Of a stretch of 64,000 nt of DNA, positions 34,605 through 42,664 are shown one piece after another. The notes under the pieces were generated by a model. That model was not told the origin of the DNA and ran no database searches. It saw only the letters and a list, made by a program, of their open reading frames with translations. Position 1 is the stretch's first letter. Each line of letters starts with the position of its first letter. The stretch spans positions 1,240,001 to 1,304,000 of the forward strand of contig NZ_CP022685.1 of assembly GCF_002556545.1 (NCBI RefSeq), written 5' to 3'. The stretch comes from Streptomyces formicae (lineage in GTDB: Bacteria > Actinomycetota > Actinomycetes > Streptomycetales > Streptomycetaceae). Made by a program: the position numbers and the translations under genes.

Positions 34605-35288
34605 TCAGCCCTTGCCATCGTCCGTCGGCGGGCCCTGCGGGATCGCGGCCTCGATCTGGGCGAGTTGAGCGGCGACGAGTGCTTCGAACGCGGCGCTGCG
34701 GTCGGCCCCGAGGGGGCGGAGTTCCCGGGCGAAGTGGGCCACGGCGGGGAAGCGTTCGGGGTCGGCGCCGAGCACCGAGACGCGGAACAGCTCCATCCCC
34801 TGCTCGTACTCCTCGGGCGTGATGGTGCTGACTCCGGCCTCGGAGGCGATCAGCGCGACGATCAGGACCACGAGGCGGTGGTAGCGCGCCGGAATCTCCT
34901 CGTCGGGCAGTCCGGACGCGCGCAGCGCCTGTAGCACCTCCTCCATGACCAGCCGGGAGCCCGCGCCGCTCGACGCGTAGCGCCCCCAGACCGAGGCGAG
35001 TTGGGGCTGCTGCCCGAAGGCGTCCCGCGCCCGCAGGGCCAGGGCGGTGACGCGCTGCTTCCAGTCGCCCTCGGGCCGGTAGTCGGCCATGGCGGCCAGC
35101 AGGATCCGGTCGGCGACCGCGCGCAGCAGCTCGGTCTTGCTGCGGAAGTGCCGGTAGAGGCTGGAGGAGTCGGTCCCGAGGGCCGCGGCCAGCTTGCGCA
35201 CGCTGAACGAATCCGCGTCGCTCGTGCGCAGCAGCTCCGCCGCCGCGTCCAGGATTTCTTCGGTCGACCAACGCCTGCGGCCTGCCAT
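34605..35288 (-). CDS. TetR-family regulator
   Basis: 227 residues from ATG 35288 with GAGGAG upstream. HTH at residues 6-52 (EEILDAAAELL, then SVRKLAAALGTDSSSLYRHFRSK). The C-terminal ligand domain belongs to the TetR_C_1 type. A 17-bp perfect dyad sits in the divergent gap with the serine-hydrolase gene (35333-35349), placed to overlap that gene's -10 box, so mutual control is likely. Confidence 0.87.
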   Translation of the reverse strand: MAGRRRWSTEEILDAAAELLRTSDADSFSVRKLAAALGTDSSSLYRHFRSKTELLRAVADRILLAAMADYRPEGDWKQRVTALALRARDAFGQQPQLASVWGRYASSGAGSRLVMEEVLQALRASGLPDEEIPARYHRLVVLIVALIASEAGVSTITPEEYEQGMELFRVSVLGADPERFPAVAHFARELRPLGADRSAAFEALVAAQLAQIEAAIPQGPPTDDGKG

Positions 35289-35332
35289 GTTGCTCCTCTC
35301 GCCGGGCCTCAGCGTACCTATGCACTCACTGT

Positions 35333-35353
35333 TGCACGCACCGCGTGCATAAT
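35333..35353. promoter_or_regulatory. TetR operator dyad overlapping a -10 box
   Basis: TGCACGC-ACC-GCGTGCA (35333-35349) is a perfect 17-bp dyad. CATAAT (35348-35353) overlaps its right end and would start transcription near 35360, toward the serine hydrolase. Repressor bound here would cover the promoter. Confidence 0.5.
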
Positions 35354-35389
35354 GAGGACATGGATAGGGGAGACGAAAGGACGCATGAC

Positions 35390-36505
35390 GTGAAGAACGC
35401 GCTGAACTCCACGGAGCTCGACTCGGCCATCGAGAACGTCCACCGCGCCGGCATGCCGGGCCTGTTCGCCGAGGTGCGGGACGGCGACGAGGTCTGGCGC
35501 GGCGCCGCGGGCGTCGCCGATGTCGCCACCGGACGCCCCGTCACCGCCGACATGCGCCACCGCGTCGGCAGCGTCACCAAGACCTTCACCGCCGCCGCGG
35601 TCCTGCAACAGGTCGAGGCCGGTCGGGTCGGCCTCGACACACCGATCAGCCACTACCTTCCGAAGCTCGTGCCCGGAGGGCGCGGCGACGCGATCACGGT
35701 CCGGATGCTGATCAACCACACCAGCGGCCTCGCCGAGTACCTGCCGTACGCCTACCCGTCCTTCAGGGCGTTCCCCGACCTCGCGGGCACCGGGCCCCGG
35801 AGCATGGACGACCATCGCTTCACGCGGTTCGACCCCCTCGCGCTGATCGAGATGGGGGTCGCCGCCCCCGCCACCGGCGCCCCTGGCAGCGCTCCCGGGC
35901 TCTACTCCAACACCAACTACCTGCTCCTCGCCCAGCTCCTGGAACACGTGACGGGCACCGTGGCCGAGGAGTGCGTCACCCGGAACGTCATCGAGCCCGC
36001 AGGGCTTCGGGACACCGGATTCCCCACCGGACCCCACGTCGAAGGACCGCACTCGCGGCTCTACGAGATGTGGCTCGGCAAGCTCGACCCGCCGCACGAG
36101 TACAGCGTCTACGACATGTCGTTCGCGGGCCCCTCGGCCTCGCTGATATCGACCGTCGCGGACCTCAACCGCTTCTTCGGCCTGCTCCTGTCCGGCGAGA
36201 TCGTCAGCTCCTCGTCGCTGACGGAGATGCAGCGCACCGTCCGGATCGTCTCCCAGGAACAGAAGACGATCGACTACGGCCTCGGCCTGTACCCGACCGA
36301 AGGCCCGGACCGGAGCGTCTTCTGGGGCCACGGCGGCACCGTCTGGGGCGGTGGGACGCTGGCCGTGGTCCGCGCCGACGGCAAGCGGCAGCTGGCGGTC
36401 GCGGTCAACATGCAGCGGTGGAACAGGCTCGATGCCTCGGGCAGGCCGGAGCCCCATCCCATCGACGAGGCGCTCGCGACGCTGTACCGCGTGGCGATGA
36501 CGTAG
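35390..36505 (+). CDS. Beta-lactamase-fold serine hydrolase
   Basis: 371 residues from GTG 35390, chosen for GAAAGGA eight bases before it; ATG 35360 lies at the likely transcription start and is the alternative. Class C beta-lactamase/DD-peptidase fold: S61-VTK (SxxK), Y172-SN (YxN) and a late WGHGGT (HxG). No signal peptide, so it is probably cytoplasmic and more likely an esterase or D-aminopeptidase than a resistance enzyme. Divergent from its probable TetR regulator. Confidence 0.85.
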   Translation: MKNALNSTELDSAIENVHRAGMPGLFAEVRDGDEVWRGAAGVADVATGRPVTADMRHRVGSVTKTFTAAAVLQQVEAGRVGLDTPISHYLPKLVPGGRGDAITVRMLINHTSGLAEYLPYAYPSFRAFPDLAGTGPRSMDDHRFTRFDPLALIEMGVAAPATGAPGSAPGLYSNTNYLLLAQLLEHVTGTVAEECVTRNVIEPAGLRDTGFPTGPHVEGPHSRLYEMWLGKLDPPHEYSVYDMSFAGPSASLISTVADLNRFFGLLLSGEIVSSSSLTEMQRTVRIVSQEQKTIDYGLGLYPTEGPDRSVFWGHGGTVWGGGTLAVVRADGKRQLAVAVNMQRWNRLDASGRPEPHPIDEALATLYRVAMT

Positions 36506-36523
36506 GCCCTGCTCCTCGTCGCT

Positions 36524-36578
36524 CCCGCCCGGGAGACCGGGGCGCGCACTCCTGCGCACCCCCGGTCCCCCGGGCGGG
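36524..36578. terminator. Bidirectional hairpin between serine hydrolase and tuf3
   Basis: 19-base arms (36524-36542 and 36560-36578) pair with one mismatch around a 17-base loop, between the convergent serine hydrolase and EF-Tu genes. Confidence 0.75.
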
Positions 36579-36593
36579 CCGGGCCACGGCCCG

Positions 36594-37763
36594 TCAGGCG
36601 ACCTCGGTCACCGTGCCCGCGCCGACGGTCCTGCCGCCCTCGCGGATCGCGAATCCGAGGCCCGTCTCCAACGGCACGTCACGGCCGAGCTCGACCGTCA
36701 TCGTGACCGTGTCGCCCGGCCTGGCGACCGCCGCGTCGCCGAGGTCGACGTCGCCGACCACGTCCGCGGTGCGGATGTAGAACTGCGGCCGGTAACCCGT
36801 GGCCACCGGGGTCCTGCGGCCGCCCTCGCGGGCCGAGAGGACGTACACCTGCGCGGTGAAGCGCCTGCTCGGCGTGATGCTGCCGGGCGCCGCCACGACA
36901 TGACCGCGTCGTACGGCGTCGCGCGGCAGACCGCGCAGCAGCAGCGCCACGTTGTCCCCCGCCTGCGCCTCCTCCATCGGCTTGCCGAAGGTCTCCAGGC
37001 CGGTGACCACCGTCTCGGTGTCGGCGCCGAGCACCTCCACGCGGTCGCCGACGCGCACCGTGCCGCGCTCGACGGCGCCGGTGACGACGGTGCCGCGCCC
37101 CGTGATGGTGAGGACGTTCTCGACCGGCAGCAGAAAGGGCGCGTCGAGATACCGCTCGGGCATCGGCACATAGGTGTCGACGGCGTCGAGCAGCGCCTCG
37201 ACGGCGGCCGTCCACCGCGGGTCGCCCTCCAGGGCCTTGAGCCCGGACACGCGGACGACAGGGACGGAGTCCCCGCCGTACCCGTGCGCGGAGAGCAGGT
37301 CGCGGACCTCGAGCTCGACGAGGTCGGTGAGCTCCTCGTCGCCCGCGTCGGCCTTGTTGAGGGCGACGACGATGTGGTCGACGCCGACCTGCCGGGCGAG
37401 CAGGACGTGCTCCGCGGTCTGCGGCATGATCCCGTCGAGCGCGGAGACGACGAGGATCGCCCCGTCGAGCTGCGCGGCGCCGGTCACCATGTTCTTGACG
37501 TAGTCGGCGTGTCCCGGCATGTCGACGTGCGCGTAGTGACGGGTGTCGGTCTCGTACTCGACGTGCGCGATGTTGATGGTGATGCCGCGCTGCGCCTCCT
37601 CCGGGGCCCGGTCGATGCGCTCGAAGGGCACGAAGGTGCCGGTGCCGCGGTCGCTGAGGACCTTGGTGATGGCGGCGGTCAGGGTGGTCTTGCCGTGGTC
37701 GACGTGGCCCATGGTGCCGATGTTGAGGTGCGGCTTGGTGCGCACGTATGCCGTCTTGGACAT
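36594..37763 (-). CDS. tuf3: Elongation factor Tu, divergent third copy
   Basis: 389 residues from ATG 37763 with GGAGAAGGA upstream. All GTPase motifs are present: GHVDHGKT (19-26), RGITI, D-x-PGH as [12 protein letters not shown] (for the usual NKCD) and SGL (for SAL). It differs from typical housekeeping EF-Tu at many sites: [18 protein letters not shown], and [13 protein letters not shown], which puts His where E. coli has Tyr160, a site linked to kirromycin response. The last 15 residues ([19 protein letters not shown]) are normal. Streptomyces often carry such a third copy, thought to serve under stress. It follows a possible leader ORF and hairpin. Confidence 0.9.
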   Translation of the reverse strand: MSKTAYVRTKPHLNIGTMGHVDHGKTTLTAAITKVLSDRGTGTFVPFERIDRAPEEAQRGITINIAHVEYETDTRHYAHVDMPGHADYVKNMVTGAAQLDGAILVVSALDGIMPQTAEHVLLARQVGVDHIVVALNKADAGDEELTDLVELEVRDLLSAHGYGGDSVPVVRVSGLKALEGDPRWTAAVEALLDAVDTYVPMPERYLDAPFLLPVENVLTITGRGTVVTGAVERGTVRVGDRVEVLGADTETVVTGLETFGKPMEEAQAGDNVALLLRGLPRDAVRRGHVVAAPGSITPSRRFTAQVYVLSAREGGRRTPVATGYRPQFYIRTADVVGDVDLGDAAVARPGDTVTMTVELGRDVPLETGLGFAIREGGRTVGAGTVTEVA

Positions 37764-37847
37764 GGCTGTTCCTTCTCCGGAACTCGAAGCTGTTGTCCCT
37801 GACCGGCGCTCGGCGCGCGGTCGGGACGGGGACCCCGGGGCCTGACC

Positions 37848-37890
37848 GACCCTCCCCCTAGGGGGTCCGCCGGAGTGTCCGGGGAGGGTC
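37848..37890 (-). promoter_or_regulatory. Hairpin in the tuf3 leader
   Basis: GACCCTCCCC (37848-37857) pairs with GGGGAGGGTC (37881-37890). An inner palindrome CCCCCTAGGGGG (37854-37865) offers an alternative fold. On the tuf3 strand the hairpin begins at the stop codon of the leader ORF and ends about 85 bases before the tuf3 start. Confidence 0.5.
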
Positions 37891-38002
37891 AGCTTCGGGC
37901 GCCGTCGAAGACGTCGGGTGCGAAGGCGTCGGGTGCGAGGACGGCAGCCTTCACAGCGCCCGCGACCGCGGGCGTTGCTGTGAGGAAGGCGTACCGGAAC
38001 AT
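37889..38002 (-). CDS. Possible 37-residue leader peptide of tuf3
   Basis: ATG 38002 has GTGAGGA eight bases upstream. The peptide begins [17 protein letters not shown] and ends FDGARS; codons have strong G/C third bases. Its TGA stop lies in the first arm of the hairpin, so ribosome position could decide which hairpin forms. No run of one regulatory amino acid is seen. Family not recognised; it may be just a small gene. Confidence 0.4.
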   Translation of the reverse strand: MFRYAFLTATPAVAGAVKAAVLAPDAFAPDVFDGARS

Positions 38003-38115
38003 GGCACTGATCCTCACCGAAGGAAGCGCCCACGTCGAATGGTTTTATCCCGAACGACAGGTTCCGTCCGGCGAGTTGCGCGTGCCGGGCCCACGGGCCG
38101 GGCCACGCGCCAGGC

Positions 38116-38826
38116 TCAGAGGTTCTTCAGCGCCTCACGCACCGACAGCGGCGCGAGCCGGTCCCGCTCCCGCTCGACGAAGGCGCGTACCGCATCCGGA
38201 TCGGTCTTGGCGTACTCCCGCAGGCACCAGCCGATCGCCTTGCGGATGAAGAAGTCGGGGTGTCCCGCCTGCCGCACGCAGTAGGCGAAGAGGCGCTCGG
38301 TGTCCGTCGCCGACTTGTACCGGAGCTGGTGGAGCAGGGCGGTGCGGGCCACCCACAGGTCCTCGTCCTCGATCCACTCGTCCATGGCCGCGCGCAGTGC
38401 GGGATCGGCCGCGACCAGCGCGCCGACGACATGTGCGGCGAGCGCGTCGACCGTGTCCCACCAGGAGCGCGTCGTCACGAGGTGCCTGGCCACGGGCAGG
38501 AAGCCGGACGAGCAGCGCCGCACATGACGGCGCAGGTAGTCCGCCGCGAAGTAGGCGTACTCGCGCTCGGGCAGCTCCCAGCAGCGTAGGGCGAGCGCCG
38601 CGCAGTCCGTCTCGTCGGGGCGCGGCGTCCCCGCGAGTACCGCGCGGGAAAGCTCGCGGCGCACCGGAGAGGCCAGTCCGAGGAAGGGCGCGATGTCCTT
38701 CATGTACGCGCGCATCCGCGCGGCCCGCGCCGGATCGGCCGCCGCCGGGTAGGCCACCACGAGCCGTTCGACGACGGTGTCGGCGAGCTCGCTGCGCGGT
38801 ACGGGCATCGGCACTGTGACGCTCAT
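38116..38826 (-). CDS. AlkD-like DNA glycosylase / HEAT-repeat protein
   Basis: 236 residues from ATG 38826. HEAT-like repeats of the DNA-alkylation-repair family: [40 protein letters not shown] and [20 protein letters not shown], the last being the conserved family block with the R-K-A-I-G-W-x-L-R motif. Members excise N3/N7-alkylated purines through a HEAT scaffold. It is divergent from the TVP38 gene. The ribosome site is weak. Confidence 0.85.
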   Translation of the reverse strand: MSVTVPMPVPRSELADTVVERLVVAYPAAADPARAARMRAYMKDIAPFLGLASPVRRELSRAVLAGTPRPDETDCAALALRCWELPEREYAYFAADYLRRHVRRCSSGFLPVARHLVTTRSWWDTVDALAAHVVGALVAADPALRAAMDEWIEDEDLWVARTALLHQLRYKSATDTERLFAYCVRQAGHPDFFIRKAIGWCLREYAKTDPDAVRAFVERERDRLAPLSVREALKNL

Positions 38827-38875
38827 GAGACGCACCATACGGCGAGCAGACACATGAGCCGGTTACTCTTCCCGG

Positions 38876-39580
38876 ATGCTCGAGACCGTCACCACCCGGC
38901 CGCAGGGCCTCGCCGTGCGCTGCACCAGGGCGCTGCTCTCGCCGTGGTCGCGGCTCTCCCTGCTGGTGGTGCTGCTCGCGGCGGCCGGTACGTGCGTGCT
39001 GCTCTTCGAACCGCAGCGGCTGCTCTCCGACGGCTGGCCCGCCCAGCTCGGCGGCGCGGCGGCGGTGGCCCTGTTCGCCGTCGCGTACGGAGCCTGCACC
39101 GCCGCGTTCGTGCCGCGGCCGCTCCTGAACCTCGCGGCGGGTGCCCTCTTCGGTACGGCGGCCGGGCTGGGCGCGGCGATCGCCGGCACCGTGTTCGGCG
39201 CCGGGATCGCCTTCGGCCTCGGCCGGATGCTCGGTCAGGACGCGCTGCGGCCGTTGCTGCGGGGCAAGTGGCTGAAGGCCGCGGACGGCCAGCTCAGCAG
39301 CCACGGCTTCCGTTCCATGCTGGCGGTGCGGCTCTTCCCCGGCGTGCCGTTCGCGGCGGCCAACTACTGCGCGGCGGTCTCCCGGATGGGCTGGCTGCCG
39401 TTCCTCCTCGCCACGGGCATCGGGTCCGTTCCCAACACGGCGGCGTACGTCGTGGCGGGCGCCCGCGCGTCGACGCCGACGTCGCCCGTCTTCCTGATCG
39501 CGATGGGGTTCATCGCGGTGACCGGGCTCGGCGGGGCGGCGGTGGCGTGGTTCAAGCGGCACCATCTGCGCGGCCACTGA
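38876..39580 (+). CDS. TVP38/TMEM64-family membrane protein
   Basis: 234 residues from ATG 38876. TACTCT ends six bases before the ATG and there is no ribosome site, so a leaderless transcript is likely. About six hydrophobic segments with VTT/DedA features: FVPRPLLNLAAGALFG, GAGIAFGLGR and MLAVRLFPGVPFAAANYCA (re-entrant arm). Same superfamily as the DedA protein at 23.2 kb. Likely a lipid scramblase-like role. Confidence 0.83.
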   Translation: MLETVTTRPQGLAVRCTRALLSPWSRLSLLVVLLAAAGTCVLLFEPQRLLSDGWPAQLGGAAAVALFAVAYGACTAAFVPRPLLNLAAGALFGTAAGLGAAIAGTVFGAGIAFGLGRMLGQDALRPLLRGKWLKAADGQLSSHGFRSMLAVRLFPGVPFAAANYCAAVSRMGWLPFLLATGIGSVPNTAAYVVAGARASTPTSPVFLIAMGFIAVTGLGGAAVAWFKRHHLRGH

Positions 39581-39629
39581 TCCCGCGCCTGATCCCGCAC
39601 CTGATCCCGCGCCGCCTTCGCCGGAGCAC

Positions 39630-40799
39630 TCAGAGCGCTTCGAGGACCGTCGCGTTGGCGAGGCCGCCCGCCTCACACATGGTCTGGAGCGCGTAGCGGG
39701 CGCCACGGGCGCGCATCGCGTGGACGAGCGTGGTCATCAGACGGGTGCCGCTGGCCCCCAGGGGGTGGCCGAGCGCGATGGCGCCGCCGTGCACGTTGAC
39801 CTTCTCCGGGTCCGCGCCGGTCTCCCGCAGCCAGGCGAGCACGACGCTGGCGAAGGCTTCGTTGACCTCGAAGAGGTCGATGTCGTCGAGGGTCAGTGAG
39901 GCGTTGCGCAGGACCTTCTCGGTGGCGGGCAGGACGCCGGTCAGCATGAGGAGCGGGTCGGATCCGGTGACGGCGAAGCTGTGCAGCCTGGCGAGCGGGC
40001 GCAGACCGAGGCGGGCGGCGTTCTCGCTGGTGGTGATGAGGACGGCGGACGCCCCGTCATTGACGGGGCTGCTGTTGCCCGCCGTGACGTTCCATGTGAT
40101 CTGCGGGAAGCGCTCGCCGAAGGCCGGGTCGTAGTAGGCGGGCTTGAGGCCCGCGAGGACCTCGGGGGTGGTGGCGGGGCGGACGGACTCGTCGCGGGTC
40201 AGACCGGCGATCGGCTCGGTCTCGGCGTCGAGGAGACCGGCGTCCCAGGCGCGCGCGGCGCGCTGGTGCGAGGCCGTGGCGAAGGCGTCCATGTGCTCGC
40301 GCCCGATGGCCCACTTGGCGGCGATGAGCTCGGCGCTGATGCCCTGCGGGACGAGACCTTCCGGATAGCGCTCGGCGACACCGGGCCCGAACGGATCGGC
40401 GCCCGGGGGCACGTTCGACCACATCGGTACGCGGCTCATCGACTCCACCCCGCAGGCCACCACCATGTCGTACGCACCCGATATGACGCCCTGCGCCGCG
40501 AAGTGCACGGCCTGCTGCGAGGAGCCGCACTGCCGGTCGACGGTGGTCGCGGGCACGGACTCGGGGAACCCGGCCGAGAGGACGGCGTAGCGGGTGGTGT
40601 TCATGGCCTGCTCGGCGACCTGGTCGACGGTGCCGCCGATCACGTCGTCGACGAGGGCGGGGTCGATGCCGCTGCGGCGGACGAGGGCGCGCAGCGTGTG
40701 GGCGAGGAGTTCGACGGGGTGCACACCGGCGAGGGCGCCGTTGGGCTTGCCCTTGCCGACGGGTGTGCGTACGGCTTCGACGATGACGGCGTCACGCAT
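39630..40799 (-). CDS. Acetyl-CoA acetyltransferase (thiolase)
   Basis: 389 residues. Thiolase fold with acyl-binding Cys91 in VDRQCGSSQQ, VNEAFA, the His in GGAIALGHPLGASG, and the second Cys in MCEAGGLAN. Likely a degradative or acyl-CoA-exchanging thiolase in beta-oxidation. It is divergent from an HxlR regulator; two 19-bp direct repeats lie between them. Confidence 0.9.
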   Translation of the reverse strand: MRDAVIVEAVRTPVGKGKPNGALAGVHPVELLAHTLRALVRRSGIDPALVDDVIGGTVDQVAEQAMNTTRYAVLSAGFPESVPATTVDRQCGSSQQAVHFAAQGVISGAYDMVVACGVESMSRVPMWSNVPPGADPFGPGVAERYPEGLVPQGISAELIAAKWAIGREHMDAFATASHQRAARAWDAGLLDAETEPIAGLTRDESVRPATTPEVLAGLKPAYYDPAFGERFPQITWNVTAGNSSPVNDGASAVLITTSENAARLGLRPLARLHSFAVTGSDPLLMLTGVLPATEKVLRNASLTLDDIDLFEVNEAFASVVLAWLRETGADPEKVNVHGGAIALGHPLGASGTRLMTTLVHAMRARGARYALQTMCEAGGLANATVLEAL

Positions 40800-40834
40800 G
40801 AGCGGTCCTCTTTCGACGACAGGTCCTGCTACCA

Positions 40835-40885
40835 GTGAGTAGGAAATCCAAACTCACGATAGCCGGGTGAGTTGGAAAATCAAAC
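40835..40885. promoter_or_regulatory. HxlR operator: two 19-bp direct repeats
   Basis: GTGAGTAGGAAATCCAAAC (40835-40853) and GTGAGTTGGAAAATCAAAC (40867-40885) match at 16 of 19 positions and begin 32 bp apart (three helical turns). The first is also an inverted repeat (GTGAGT/ACTCAC to 40857). They sit between the thiolase and HxlR starts and are likely regulator sites. Confidence 0.6.
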
Positions 40886-40915
40886 CCTCTCTCGTCGGCC
40901 CCCTAGACTGCCCGC

Positions 40916-41377
40916 ATGAAGGATCCGCGCCCCTGCTCCATCGCCGACGCGCTCGCCCTGGTCGGCGAGAAGTACTCCCTGCTCGTCCTTCGCGAGGTGT
41001 GCCTCGGCAACGAACGCTTCGACCAGCTGGCGCGCAACATCGGTGCCCCCCGCGACGTCCTCACGACCCGACTGCGCCGCCTGGTGGAGGCGGGCGTCCT
41101 GGAGAAGGTCGCCTACAGCGAGCGCCCGCGGCGCTTCCTGTACCGGCCCACCCCGGCCGGGCTCGAACTGGAGCCGGTCCTGATGACCCTCATGGCCTGG
41201 GGCGACCGCCATCTGCGCGGCGACGAGGGACGCCCGATGGTCCTGGAGCACTCCTGCGGCCACGAGCTGGTCCCGGTCGTGACGTGCTCCGCCTGCGGCG
41301 ACGCGGTCCACCACGACGATCTCGCGGCGCATCCGCAGACGCCCGGCTGGTCGACGACGGGCCCGACGACGCCCTGA
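40916..41377 (+). CDS. HxlR-family transcriptional regulator
   Basis: 153 residues. HxlR winged helix: CSIADALALVGEKYSLLVLREVCLG, then RFDQLARNIGAPRDVLTTRLRRLVEAGVL and the wing KVAYSERPRRFLYRPTPAG. The C-terminal 55 residues add CGHELVPVVTCSACGD, a Cys-rich stretch that may bind metal or sense redox. Divergent from the thiolase, its probable target. Confidence 0.87.
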   Translation: MKDPRPCSIADALALVGEKYSLLVLREVCLGNERFDQLARNIGAPRDVLTTRLRRLVEAGVLEKVAYSERPRRFLYRPTPAGLELEPVLMTLMAWGDRHLRGDEGRPMVLEHSCGHELVPVVTCSACGDAVHHDDLAAHPQTPGWSTTGPTTP

Positions 41378-41575
41378 ACCAGGGCGCCCACACGCCGCGC
41401 GGCGGCCCTCCGAGCACCCCGTTCACCCAAGGCGGTTACGCTGCCCCCGACGAGGGGGAGTGATCGCCCCTCGCGCCCCGGCGTTCCCGCCGCAGCACCG
41501 CCTCTCGTTGACCGCTATCACCGCACCCGCATCCACTCGCGGCCTGATGATCAGTACTTGGACGGCGCAGTTTTC

Positions 41576-42448
41576 ATGTCTTGGCTTGAATCCTTCATCC
41601 TCGGGCTCGTCCAGGGGCTGACCGAGTTCCTCCCGATCTCCTCCAGCGCGCACCTGCGTCTCACCGCGGCGTTCGCGGGCTGGCACGATCCCGGGGCCGC
41701 GTTCACGGCGATCACCCAGATCGGCACGGAGGCCGCCGTGCTCATCTACTTCCGCAAGGACATCGCCCGGATCCTGTCGGCGTGGTTCGGCTCGCTCTTC
41801 GGCAAGGTGCCGCGCTCCGACCACGACGCGCAGATGGGCTGGCTGGTCATCGTCGGCTCGATCCCGATCGGCGTCCTCGGCGTGACGTTCAAGGACCAGA
41901 TCGAGGGCCCCTTCCGCGACCTCCGCCTGATCGCCACGACGCTCATCGTGATGGGCATCGTCCTCGGGGTCGCCGACCGCCTCGCGGCCCGCGACGAAAC
42001 GGGCGGCAAACACCGCGCCGTACGCAGCCGCAAGGACCTCAAGGAACTCGGCGTCAAGGACGGCCTGATCTTCGGCTTCTGCCAGGCGATGGCCCTGATC
42101 CCCGGCGTCTCCCGCTCGGGCGCGACGATCAGCGGCGGCCTCCTGATGGGCTACACCCGAGAGTCCGCGGCCCGCTACTCCTTCCTCCTCGCCATCCCGG
42201 CCGTCCTGGCCTCCGGCGTCTTCGAGCTCAAGGACGCGGGCGAGGGCCACGTCTCCTGGGGCCCCACGATCTTCGCCACGCTCGTGGCCTTCGCGGTCGG
42301 CTACGCGGTCATCGCCTGGTTCATGAAGTTCATTACGACGAAGTCCTTCATGCCGTTCGTCTACTACCGGGTGCTGCTGGGCATTGTGCTGATCGTGCTG
42401 GTGGGGATGGGGGTTCTTAGCCCGCACGCGGGCGAGTCGGCGGGGTAG
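41576..42448 (+). CDS. uppP: Undecaprenyl-diphosphatase (BacA/UppP)
   Basis: 290 residues from ATG 41576 (MSWLESFILGLVQGLTEFLPISSSAHLRL), the start usual in Streptomyces; the TTG at 41558 adds six residues. Catalytic regions GLTEFLPISSSAHL and PGVSRSGATISGGLLMG are intact. It recycles undecaprenyl pyrophosphate for peptidoglycan synthesis and gives low bacitracin resistance. Eight membrane segments. Confidence 0.93.
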   Translation: MSWLESFILGLVQGLTEFLPISSSAHLRLTAAFAGWHDPGAAFTAITQIGTEAAVLIYFRKDIARILSAWFGSLFGKVPRSDHDAQMGWLVIVGSIPIGVLGVTFKDQIEGPFRDLRLIATTLIVMGIVLGVADRLAARDETGGKHRAVRSRKDLKELGVKDGLIFGFCQAMALIPGVSRSGATISGGLLMGYTRESAARYSFLLAIPAVLASGVFELKDAGEGHVSWGPTIFATLVAFAVGYAVIAWFMKFITTKSFMPFVYYRVLLGIVLIVLVGMGVLSPHAGESAG

Positions 42449-42585
42449 TTCGGGGCCTCACAGGTGGCTACCACTCTGCCCGGCTGGAAAAAGGACGCGC
42501 TTGTCGTGCGCCCCGGAGCGTGATTCCGGGTTCTGGTTCGGTGAGGTCGCACATCATGTGACACCGCCATGAACACGCAAAAAGA

Positions 42586-42619
42586 CCCAGCGGCCGGCCG
42601 GGGGAGTCCGGCCGCTGGG
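42586..42619 (-). terminator. Terminator of the DHA2 exporter gene
   Basis: CCCAGCGGCCGG (42586-42597) pairs with 42608-42619 around 10 bases. On the minus strand it is followed by a T-run (complement of CGCAAAAAGA at 42576-42585), a true rho-independent form. The rest of the gap 42449-42664 shows nothing else. Confidence 0.82.
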
Positions 42620-42664
42620 AGATATCGGCGACGGTGGCCGGGGCGGGCGTCGCCCCGGCCGTTC

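Noticed and set aside
36594..37763. EF-Tu3 as an elfamycin self-resistance gene of the cluster
   Set aside because: Most classic resistance positions are unchanged, the gene is 8 kb from the cluster, and third tuf copies are common in Streptomyces.
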